NCBI GenBank assembly: GCA_045587665.1
Contig: JAZNCT010000043.1
Location: forward strand, 1 to 14,962
Length of the DNA: 14,962 bases
Origin: SIG710 sp045587665
GTDB lineage: Bacteria; Bacillota; Clostridia; Oscillospirales; CAG-272
Reading direction: 5' to 3'
Part shown: positions 1-5,802 of the stretch, piece after piece
Numbering within the stretch: the first letter of the stretch is position 1
Layout of the letters: each line of letters begins with the position of its first letter
The notes under the pieces: model-generated
What the model saw: the letters and a program-made list of their open reading frames with translations, nothing else
What the model was told of the DNA's origin: nothing
Database searches by the model: none
Position numbers and translations under genes: made by a program

Positions 1-11
1 TTTGTTTGTGG

Positions 12-97
12 TATAATGTTTCATGAAGTGATTGAGTCCTTTCTGTTGATGTGAGTTAGGGGTAATTCTATTTTAACAGAACTCAATCACTTTTTCT
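12..97 (+). ncRNA. Candidate short hairpin RNA or terminator of an upstream gene
   Basis: A TATAAT box at 12-17 with an extended -10 TG at 9-10 lies just before a large hairpin. Bases 26-37 pair perfectly with 81-92 (12 bp). After a four-base bulge (38-41), 42-47 pairs with 75-80 (6 bp). The apical part 53-57/64-68 can form a small extra stem. A T run follows at 91-95 and another T-rich stretch at about 102-108. This would suit a self-contained transcript of about 75 nt with its own terminator. Equally it could be the terminator of a gene left of the window, with the -10 box arising by chance; the -35 region falls outside the window. I do not recognise the fold as a known riboswitch. The remainder, 104-170, shows nothing I can name. 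Confidence 0.3.
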
Positions 98-170
98 ATA
101 CTTTTTTTACTTTTGGTCTCACATCTATTGTAACACTACATGCCGGATGCGGTTAATTTGATTTTACCTC

Positions 171-199
171 TTGACTTATTTCAATAAAAGTGATATAAT
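171..199 (+). promoter_or_regulatory. Sigma-70-type promoter of tRNA-Leu
   Basis: TTGACT at 171-176 and TATAAT at 194-199 are separated by exactly 17 bp. The expected transcription start is near 206, three bases before the mature tRNA 5' end, so the tRNA is probably transcribed alone with almost no leader. Confidence 0.85.
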
Positions 200-208
200 C
201 TATAAAGC

Positions 209-295
209 GCCGGTGTGATGGAATTGGCAGACGTGCCGGACTCAAAATCCGGTCCTGGCGACAGGGTGCGGGTTCGACCCCCGCCACCGGCACCA
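209..295 (+). tRNA. tRNA-Leu (anticodon CAA)
   Basis: The cloverleaf can be drawn by eye. The acceptor stem is GCCGGTG (209-215) with CACCGGC (285-291), followed by discriminator A292 and an encoded CCA at 293-295. The anticodon stem CCGGA/TCCGG (236-240/248-252) encloses the loop CTCAAAA, giving anticodon CAA at 243-245, which reads UUG leucine codons. A long variable arm (CCTG/CAGG stem, about 254-266) marks a class II tRNA, as expected for leucine. The T arm GCGGG-TTCGACC-CCCGC spans 268-284. A consensus promoter lies directly upstream and a strong terminator starts two bases after the CCA, so this is a monocistronic tRNA gene. No repeat of the tRNA 3' end that would suggest an integration site is seen in the window. 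Confidence 0.96.
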
Positions 296-296
296 G

Positions 297-340
297 AAAA
301 AGAAACAACCTTTGTCGATAGACAAAGGTTGTTTCTTTTT
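297..340 (+). terminator. Intrinsic terminator of tRNA-Leu
   Basis: Bases 297-316 and 321-340 are perfect reverse complements (20 bp) around a GATA tetraloop at 317-320. The stem begins with A residues and ends with TTTCTTTTT, so it can act as a terminator on both strands. Confidence 0.9.
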
Positions 341-433
341 AACTGGATCACCCTATTGTGTGGGTTAAATCATCCTTGATGATGAATTCTAACTTTACGT
401 CGGAATGGGGGATTTGAGAAAAATATTTTGATA

Positions 434-462
434 TTGACAATTTGTTTGTATAATGGTAAAAT
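434..462 (+). promoter_or_regulatory. Promoter of the SCP2-like/aminotransferase operon
   Basis: TTGACA (434-439) and TAAAAT (457-462) are spaced by 17 bp, giving a start near 469 and a leader of about 26 nt before the ATG at 495. The upstream stretch 341-433 holds no gene; only a short ATCATC/GATGAT hairpin (369-383) is visible. Confidence 0.75.
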
Positions 463-494
463 ATTTCCATATAATAAGACGCAAAGGAGATAAT

Positions 495-1250
495 ATGAGG
501 GACGAGAGGGTTTTGGCGTATTGCAATCTTTTTGCTGTTCTCGGAGCTATACCAAAGCTACTTGAGCTTGACGGAGATGCAAAGAAGCTTGTTGAAAATA
601 AAAAGATATCTATCGGTTTTTCTGTTAAGGGAGGCCCATGCGGCAAGCTGATCTTTAATTGCGGAAAGGCAGAAATGACAGAGGGAACAAAGGGCTGCAG
701 CATCAAGCTTTATTTTCCTTCATGCAAAAAATTCAATGATATGATAGACGGAAAGGCAATGCCTTTGCCTCTCAGCGGTTTTCACCGTCTTGGCTTTTTG
801 CTTGGCCCTTTTATGAAGCTGACGGATATTCTTTCTTCATATCTGAGACCTGAGCCCAAGGCTCTTGAAAGCAGAGATTTCTTTGAAAGATCTACAGTCC
901 TTATGCTTCACGTTATTGCCGGTGCTGTTGCCCAGATAGGAAACACCGACAAAATAGGAATGTTTTCTGCTTCAAACATAGTTGACGGAAACATCAAGCT
1001 TGGCATAGGTGAGGACACGGCTGTTTTTGTTGGATGCAGAGGGCACAAGCTGGAATTCTTAGGAGAGGGAAGCTATGACAGCTTTTCTGAAATGAAATTT
1101 GAGGATATAAATGTTGCCAGAGACCTTTTTGACGGCACTATCAACGCTGTTGCAGCGGTTGGAGAGGGCAAGGTGCGTATTTGCGGCATGATATCTCAGA
1201 TCGACAATGTGAACCGTATTCTTGACAGAGTTTCTCTGTATCTGGCATAA
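495..1250 (+). CDS. Hypothetical protein with two SCP2-like regions
   Basis: A 251-residue soluble protein with no signal peptide or clear membrane segment. The ATG at 495 is chosen because AAGGAG (484-489) sits five bases before it; an upstream ATG at 453 overlaps the promoter. Residues about 38-95 (KISIGFSVKGG..., then FNDMIDGKAMPLP) and about 160-250 (DGNIKLGIGED..., then ARDLFDGTINAVAAVGEGKVRICG) each read like an SCP2 (sterol carrier protein 2) fold: beta strands, then an '(D/A)xx(I/L)xDG' segment and a short glycine-rich strand. If so, the protein is a tandem SCP2-like duplication able to bind a hydrophobic ligand. This is inference from pattern only; no catalytic motif is visible. It lies 12 bp upstream of a class-III aminotransferase in one operon, which suggests a joint pathway. 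Family identity is uncertain; the gene itself is not. Confidence 0.85.
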   Translation: MRDERVLAYCNLFAVLGAIPKLLELDGDAKKLVENKKISIGFSVKGGPCGKLIFNCGKAEMTEGTKGCSIKLYFPSCKKFNDMIDGKAMPLPLSGFHRLGFLLGPFMKLTDILSSYLRPEPKALESRDFFERSTVLMLHVIAGAVAQIGNTDKIGMFSASNIVDGNIKLGIGEDTAVFVGCRGHKLEFLGEGSYDSFSEMKFEDINVARDLFDGTINAVAAVGEGKVRICGMISQIDNVNRILDRVSLYLA

Positions 1251-1262
1251 GGGGGGAAGAGG

Positions 1263-2516
1263 ATGCGTAAAATAAATGAATATTCAAAGAGCCGCGCGGC
1301 TTTTGAGAGAGCAACCAAGGTCATTCCCTCGGGTATATACGGTCATCAGGGGCCTGCCGAGGGCTGTTATGTGCCGATAGAGGCGTTTCCACTTTATTCT
1401 GAGAGGGCAGAGGGCACGTATCTCTGGGATCTTGACGGCAACAGATTTATCGACTATATGTGTGCTTATGGACCTAACATTCTCGGGTATCATGACCCCG
1501 ATGTTGATGCTGCGGCGGCAAAGCAGAGAGCTATATCTGATTGCACAACACTGCCAAACACGGTTATGATAGATTTTGCAGAGCTTCTTGTTGATACGGT
1601 AGCTTCTGCGGATTGGGCGTTCTTTGCCAAAAACGGCAACGATGTTACGACCCTGGCTATTATGACAGCAAGAGCCTATACCCACAGAAAAAAGATCGTG
1701 TTCTTTAAGGGCTATTATCACGGTGTTGCTCCCTGGACACAGAAGATAGATTATGCAGGCGTTATCGAAGAGGACGTTATGCACAACATATATGTTGAAT
1801 GGAATAATTATGCTCAGCTTGAAGAGGTGTTTGAAAAATATAAGGGGCAGATAGCGGCTGTTATCGGTCAGCCCTATATGCACGGCAATTTTATGGATAA
1901 CGAGCTTCCAAAGGAGGGCTTTTGGCAGGCAGTGCGCAAAAAGTGCACAGAGGAGAGCACCGTTCTCATTATTGATGATGTGCGTGCAGGTTTCAGACTT
2001 GATCTTGCAGGCTCCGACCATTATTTTGGATTTGAAGCGGATATGCTGTGCTTTTGCAAAGCACTTGCAAACGGTTATAACGTCAGCGCTCTTTGCGGAA
2101 AGGATTTTCTTAAAAATTCTGTTTCTTCAATGTCCTACACAGGCTCATATTGGATGAGCGCAGTACCCTTTGCCGCAGGTATTGCCTGCATTGAAAAGAT
2201 GAAAAGGTTAGACCTGCCAAAGCTTCTTATATCAAAGGGCGAAATGCTGAAGCAGGGTCTTGCCTTGGCAGCGGCAGAATATAGTTTTGATCTGCATATA
2301 ACGGGAGTGCCTTCTCTTTTCTATCTGAGAATTGCAGACGATCCTTCTCTGAAACTGCACCAGGAATGGATAGCGGAATGTGTCAAGCGAGGCGTTTTCT
2401 TTACAAATCATCATAATCATTTTATAAATGCCGCTCTTTCTGAGGAGGATATTGCTGAAACTGTGGAGATAGCGAAAGAAGCCTTTGCTGTCGTGAGAGA
2501 AAGACACCCACTGTAA
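1263..2516 (+). CDS. Class-III PLP-dependent aminotransferase, GSAM-like
   Basis: A 417-residue fold-type I PLP enzyme of the glutamate-1-semialdehyde aminomutase group. The N-terminal SRAAFERATKVIPSGIYG resembles the GSAM start. GTYLWDLDGNRFIDY (51-65) is the usual class-III substrate-site strand. IIDDVRAGFR (236-245) supplies the Asp (D238) that contacts the pyridine nitrogen, and K266 in FCKALANGY is the predicted Schiff-base lysine, 28 residues later as in GSAM. The phosphate-cup region reads KNGNDVTT (123-130), like the 'NGSDxT' subgroup of biosynthetic aminotransferases and unlike the NSGTEA of HemL. No tetrapyrrole genes are nearby, so hemL is unlikely. The donor and acceptor cannot be told from sequence. 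It follows the SCP2-like gene by 12 bp with a GGGGGGAAGAGG ribosome site. No convincing terminator follows the stop; the operon may end within 2517-2611. Confidence 0.9.
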   Translation: MRKINEYSKSRAAFERATKVIPSGIYGHQGPAEGCYVPIEAFPLYSERAEGTYLWDLDGNRFIDYMCAYGPNILGYHDPDVDAAAAKQRAISDCTTLPNTVMIDFAELLVDTVASADWAFFAKNGNDVTTLAIMTARAYTHRKKIVFFKGYYHGVAPWTQKIDYAGVIEEDVMHNIYVEWNNYAQLEEVFEKYKGQIAAVIGQPYMHGNFMDNELPKEGFWQAVRKKCTEESTVLIIDDVRAGFRLDLAGSDHYFGFEADMLCFCKALANGYNVSALCGKDFLKNSVSSMSYTGSYWMSAVPFAAGIACIEKMKRLDLPKLLISKGEMLKQGLALAAAEYSFDLHITGVPSLFYLRIADDPSLKLHQEWIAECVKRGVFFTNHHNHFINAALSEEDIAETVEIAKEAFAVVRERHPL

Positions 2517-2611
2517 ATGCAACGGTGAAAACATTGCAGAACTTGTGGGCTGCACTATATATTGTGTTTTAACCATAGAAAACATCAATTGTTTGAAAAA
2601 AATCAAAAAAG

Positions 2612-2629
2612 ATGTTGACAAATCAACGT
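2612..2629. promoter_or_regulatory. Palindromic operator 1 of the fak operon
   Basis: The core GTTGACAAATCAAC (2614-2627) is a palindrome with 5-bp arms, GTTGA-N4-TCAAC. It covers the whole -35 box of the fakA promoter, so a bound protein would block RNA polymerase. Its 14-bp core is the exact reverse complement of the second site at 2653-2666. A MarR-family protein encoded in the same operon is the likely ligand (inference). Confidence 0.6.
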
Positions 2630-2643
2630 TTGTGGTGTATAAT
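2615..2643 (+). promoter_or_regulatory. Consensus promoter of fakA-marR-fakB
   Basis: TTGACA at 2615-2620 and TATAAT at 2638-2643 match the sigma-70 consensus perfectly with a 17-bp spacer. Transcription should start near 2650, giving a leader of about 72 nt. Such a strong promoter flanked by two palindromes is typical of a repressed operon. Confidence 0.88.
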
Positions 2644-2650
2644 ACATACG

Positions 2651-2668
2651 ATGTTGATTTGTCAACAT
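2651..2668. promoter_or_regulatory. Palindromic operator 2 of the fak operon
   Basis: ATGTTGATTTGTCAACAT, core GTTGATTTGTCAAC (2653-2666), has the same GTTGA-N4-TCAAC arms as operator 1, centred 39 bp downstream of it. It begins at the predicted transcription start, so it would add a roadblock or allow cooperative binding. The two cores could also base-pair in single-stranded DNA, but only the second is transcribed. Confidence 0.6.
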
Positions 2669-2721
2669 TTTTTAATGTGTAAAAATGCGCAAAATATATT
2701 TATTGTTGGAGGTTTTTCCTA

Positions 2722-4380
2722 ATGATCACAGGAAAACAGTTTAAGGATGCGATAATTTCTGCGGCTCACAATATTTGCCGTCAAAAGAAAAGCATAGATG
2801 CGCTAAATGTTTTTCCGGTACCCGACGGAGATACAGGAACAAATATGGCAATGACTATTTCTGCCGCTATCGACGTGCTTAACGAAATGGATATCAATGA
2901 CGAAACGGGAATAGATGAGGTCTCTGCCGCTATTTCCTCTGCGCTTCTTCGTGGAGCAAGAGGAAATTCGGGCGTTATCCTTTCTCAGCTTTTCAGAGGC
3001 TTTTCAAATGACTGCAAGGGCAAAAAGGCTCTTGATTCCACAGGCTTTGCAAGTGCACTTGCAAGCGGTGTTGATGCGGCATACCGCGCTGTGCTCAAGC
3101 CCACCGAGGGCACTGTTCTGACTGTTTCCCGCATGGCGGCGGCTGCTGCTGCTGAGGCAGCGAAGGACGGTCTTGACAACGTGAGCACAATCGAGGCGGC
3201 TATACAGCAGGGGGAGAAGACCCTGGCAGAGACACCCGAAATGCTTCCCCAGCTCAAAAAGGCAGGTGTTGTCGATGCCGGCGGAATGGGATATATCGTT
3301 ATACTTGAAGGTATCCTTTCTTATCTTAAATCAGGCAAGGTCATTGAACTTGGTGAGGAAGATGTTTTCACCGAGGAGGGCGTTGTTGACCCCGAGGTTA
3401 TGAGTGAAGACGAGATCACCTTCACATATTGCACAGAGTTTATAATTGACAGAGCCACAGCACTTAAAAACGACACTTGTGAGCTGAGAGAGTTTCTTTC
3501 GTCTATCGGAGACAGCGTTGTGGTTGTTGACGATGACGAGATCATAAAGGTCCATGTTCACACTGACAGTGTTGGAGCGGCTTTTGATGAGGCTTCAAAA
3601 TATGGAATGATCGAGAAGATCAAGATAGAAAATATGAGAGTTCAGCTTAGAGAAAGACTGAAAAAGCTGGCTAAAAAGGCAAAAAAAGAGGAGCTTTTGC
3701 CCCGCGAGCCTGAAAATGAATATGGAATAGTTTCGGTTGCAAACGGTGAGGGTATGCAGAATCTTTTCACCGAGCTTGGCTGTGACAGGATAGTTATGGG
3801 CGGTCAAACCATGAATCCTTCAACCGAGGATATACTCCGCGCCTGCATGGCCGTTCCTGCAAAGAATGTTTTTGTATTGCCCAACAATAAAAATATTATT
3901 ATGGCGGCAGAACAGGCGGTAAATCTTGCAAACGACAGAAGAATCATTGTTATTCCTACCAAAACAATACCTCAGGGAGTATCGGCTGCCCTTGCTTTTG
4001 ATCCCGATCTTTCACCTGATGAGCTTCTATTGGCTATGAGTGAGGCTGCAAAAAATGTTCACACAGGTCAGATCACCCTTGCTGCCCGCGATTCTGATTT
4101 TGACGGACAGGAGATAAAAGAAGGACAGATACTGGCTATGAACGAGGATAAGCTCTCTTTTGTTGGCAGTGATGTGAATTCTGCGGCTCTCAGGCTCACA
4201 GGAGATATTGCAAAAGCAGATGAAGCAAGCTTTATCACTGTGTTTTACGGAGATGATGTTAAAGAAGAAAAGGCGCAGGCATTGGCCTCGTCTATAACCG
4301 AGCGTTTTTCAGGGGCTGAGGTCAATCTTATCAATGGAGGACAGCCTGTTTACAGCTATATAATTTCGGTTGAATGTTAA
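2722..4380 (+). CDS. fakA: Fatty acid kinase subunit FakA (YloV/DAK2 family)
   Basis: FakA is a cytoplasmic kinase that uses ATP to phosphorylate the carboxyl group of a fatty acid held by FakB; the acyl phosphate then enters phospholipid synthesis. The 552-residue length is normal for the YloV family. Domain 1 (about 1-205) is DhaL-like: NVFPVPDGDTGTNM (29-42) carries the Asp residues that bind Mg-ATP, and RGARGNSGVILSQ (77-89) is the second nucleotide-site motif, with DAGGMGY (185-191) closing the domain. A middle domain follows with IKVHVHTD (275-282), then a C-terminal part with GGQTMNPSTEDIL (360-372). The ATG is preceded by TGGAGG (2707-2712). No DhaK or DhaM partner is present, which argues against dihydroxyacetone kinase. 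A marR gene and a DegV-family fakB follow in the same direction, which strongly supports the fatty-acid kinase reading. Confidence 0.93.
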   Translation: MITGKQFKDAIISAAHNICRQKKSIDALNVFPVPDGDTGTNMAMTISAAIDVLNEMDINDETGIDEVSAAISSALLRGARGNSGVILSQLFRGFSNDCKGKKALDSTGFASALASGVDAAYRAVLKPTEGTVLTVSRMAAAAAAEAAKDGLDNVSTIEAAIQQGEKTLAETPEMLPQLKKAGVVDAGGMGYIVILEGILSYLKSGKVIELGEEDVFTEEGVVDPEVMSEDEITFTYCTEFIIDRATALKNDTCELREFLSSIGDSVVVVDDDEIIKVHVHTDSVGAAFDEASKYGMIEKIKIENMRVQLRERLKKLAKKAKKEELLPREPENEYGIVSVANGEGMQNLFTELGCDRIVMGGQTMNPSTEDILRACMAVPAKNVFVLPNNKNIIMAAEQAVNLANDRRIIVIPTKTIPQGVSAALAFDPDLSPDELLLAMSEAAKNVHTGQITLAARDSDFDGQEIKEGQILAMNEDKLSFVGSDVNSAALRLTGDIAKADEASFITVFYGDDVKEEKAQALASSITERFSGAEVNLINGGQPVYSYIISVEC

Positions 4381-4398
4381 AGAAACGGGAGGGTGCTT

Positions 4399-4848
4399 AT
4401 GATAACCAGATTTGAGCGATTTTTGGTTGCTTTGTCGGGCATAAACCGTTCCTGGCATCAAATCGCTTCAGAGGTAATGGAAGAGAATGGTTTGAAGGGC
4501 TCCTATGCAATATATCTGGTAACTATGCTTCGTTATCCCGAGGGGGTAACTTCTGCTCAGCTAAGCGATATCTGCGACAGAAACAAGGCAGACGTTTCGC
4601 GGTCTGTTTCAGAGCTTGAGGGCAGGGGGCTGGTTATGAGAGACGCAAACGGCGGAAGATACAGGGCACGCATTATGCTTACTCCTGAGGGAACGTCAGT
4701 GGCCGAAAAGGTTCAAAGAATGGCTAACATTGCTGTTGAAATAGCCGGTATGGGTATTTCGGAAGAGCGCAGAGAGATATTTTATAAAACAATGGAGCTT
4801 ATTTCATCAAACCTGCAAAATCTAAGTAAAAACGGCATACCAAAATAA
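4399..4848 (+). CDS. MarR-family transcriptional regulator in the fak operon
   Basis: A 149-residue winged-helix protein. Residues about 50-98 form the DNA-binding domain: TSAQLSDICDRNKADVSRSV holds the helix-turn-helix, with the recognition helix near 62-74, followed by a wing with GGRYRARIMLTPEG (85-98). Flanking helices 1-45 and 100-149 would form the dimer interface. The ATG at 4399 is preferred over the GTG at 4393 because GGAGGG (4388-4393) would overlap the latter and is spaced five bases from the former. It lies 18 bp after fakA. The regulator probably binds the palindromes at the fakA promoter and controls its own operon, by analogy with FabT, the MarR repressor of streptococcal fatty-acid genes. 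The effector (for example an acyl phosphate or acyl-ACP) is not visible. The function as regulator is firm; the target is inferred. Confidence 0.9.
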   Translation: MITRFERFLVALSGINRSWHQIASEVMEENGLKGSYAIYLVTMLRYPEGVTSAQLSDICDRNKADVSRSVSELEGRGLVMRDANGGRYRARIMLTPEGTSVAEKVQRMANIAVEIAGMGISEERREIFYKTMELISSNLQNLSKNGIPK

Positions 4849-4853
4849 ACAAA

Positions 4854-4897
4854 CGGGGCAGAATCGACATTGTTATGATCGAATCGCCCCGATTTTT
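4854..4897 (+). terminator. Terminator-like hairpin between marR and fakB
   Basis: CGGGGC (4854-4859) pairs with GCCCCG (4886-4891); an inner TCGA/TCGA pair extends the stem. ATTTTT follows. The gap before fakB (26 bp) leaves no room for another full promoter, so fakB probably depends on partial read-through, or on a promoter inside marR. It may set a lower FakB than FakA level. Confidence 0.65.
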
Positions 4898-4917
4898 ATA
4901 CTGTTAGGAGAATAATT

Positions 4918-5760
4918 ATGAAAGTAAGATTGGTTATTGATTCAACCGCAGATGTGGCTTCTTCTGTGTTGAACAGATTTACCGTTGTTCCGCTCACGGT
5001 GCATTTCGGTGACGAGGAATATATAGACGGTGTTACGATAGATCACAAGACATTTTATGAAAAACTGGTGGAAAGTGATGTGCTGCCAAGCACAAGTCAG
5101 GCCTCGCCTGCCGCATTCTCACAGGTTTTTGAGCAGGCTGTGGAAGCAGGTGAGGATGTGGTTGTGATAACAGTTTCATCAAAACTTTCGGGAACATACC
5201 AAAGCGCAATGATAGCGGCAGAAGAATATAAGGGAAGAGTTTTTGTTGTTGACGGAAAAACGGTTTCTATTGGAAGCGGCATACTTGCTGAGCTTGCCCT
5301 TCACCTTTCAGATAGCGGAATGAGTGCCGCCCAAATTGCCGAAAGGCTTACAAATGAGAGAGAAAATCTGAGAGTTATAGCAATGCTTGACACCCTTGAA
5401 TATCTAAAAAAGGGTGGAAGAATTTCGGGTGCGGCGGCCTTTGCCGGCGGAATTCTTTCCATTAAGCCTGTTGTATGTATTGATAATGGCGAAATAAAGC
5501 AGCTCGGAAAGGCCAGAGGCTCAAAGCAGGGGAACAATCTCCTTATGAAGGAGATAGAGGCTTGTGGTGGAATAGACTTTGAAAAACCTATATTGCTGGG
5601 ATTTACCGGTCTTAGTGACCTGATATTAAAAAAATATATTGAGGACAGTGTTTCACTTTGGCATGGATATGATGAAAAACTGCGCAGTACTCCTATCGGA
5701 AGTGTTGTGGGGACGCACGCAGGCCCGGGGGCTATTGCGGCAGCGTTTTTTAAAAAATAA
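4918..5760 (+). CDS. fakB: Fatty-acid-binding DegV family protein (FakB)
   Basis: A 280-residue EDD-fold protein of the usual DegV length. It holds a fatty acid in a buried pocket and presents the carboxylate to FakA. Visible family motifs are DSTAD (8-12), PSTSQASPAAF (57-67), whose Ser/Thr/Gln cap the carboxylate, SKLSGTYQSA (88-97), LEYLKKGGRIS (160-170), SIKPV (181-185) and the C-terminal GTHAGPGAI (265-273), with the conserved His267. AGGAG (4906-4910) lies seven bases before the ATG. It is the last gene of the fakA-marR-fakB set, separated from marR by a terminator-like hairpin. Chain-length or saturation preference cannot be read from sequence; many Firmicutes have several FakB copies, and only one is here. 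Confidence 0.92.
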   Translation: MKVRLVIDSTADVASSVLNRFTVVPLTVHFGDEEYIDGVTIDHKTFYEKLVESDVLPSTSQASPAAFSQVFEQAVEAGEDVVVITVSSKLSGTYQSAMIAAEEYKGRVFVVDGKTVSIGSGILAELALHLSDSGMSAAQIAERLTNERENLRVIAMLDTLEYLKKGGRISGAAAFAGGILSIKPVVCIDNGEIKQLGKARGSKQGNNLLMKEIEACGGIDFEKPILLGFTGLSDLILKKYIEDSVSLWHGYDEKLRSTPIGSVVGTHAGPGAIAAAFFKK

Positions 5761-5798
5761 AAAAAGATCGCTTCATATGTATGAAGCGATCTTTTTTT
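5759..5798. terminator. Bidirectional terminator between fakB and ychF
   Basis: Arms 5759-5776 and 5781-5798 are perfect 18-bp reverse complements around an ATGT loop. Runs of seven A and seven T flank the stem, so it ends transcription of both convergent genes. The left arm overlaps the last two bases of the fakB stop codon and the right arm ends four bases before the ychF stop. Confidence 0.92.
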
Positions 5799-5802
5799 GC
5801 TT

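Noticed and set aside
209..340. tRNA gene as an integration site for a mobile element
   Set aside because: No integrase and no direct repeat of the tRNA 3' end in the window.
434..454. TTGACA (434) paired with TATAAT (449) as the promoter
   Set aside because: The spacer is only 9 bp; TAAAAT at 457 gives 17 bp.
453..494. Upstream ATG extending the SCP2-like gene by 14 codons
   Set aside because: It overlaps the -10 box of the promoter at 434-462, while AAGGAG is ideally placed for the ATG at 495.
1284..2021. A 245-codon minus-strand frame inside the aminotransferase gene
   Set aside because: Antisense to a clear PLP enzyme, with no ribosome site or recognisable domain.
1263..2516. hemL (glutamate-1-semialdehyde aminomutase)
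   Set aside because: The phosphate-cup motif differs from HemL and no tetrapyrrole genes are near.
2592..2607. A third operator-like site, TTTGA-N6-TCAAA, upstream of the fakA promoter
   Set aside because: Spacer and outer base differ from the two good sites and the region is simply A-rich.
2722..4380. Dihydroxyacetone kinase DhaL
   Set aside because: The protein is far longer than DhaL, has the YloV middle and C-terminal regions, lacks DhaK/DhaM neighbours and has a DegV partner.
4393..4398. GTG start for the first MarR gene
   Set aside because: The GTG overlaps its own Shine-Dalgarno sequence; ATG 4399 is correctly spaced.
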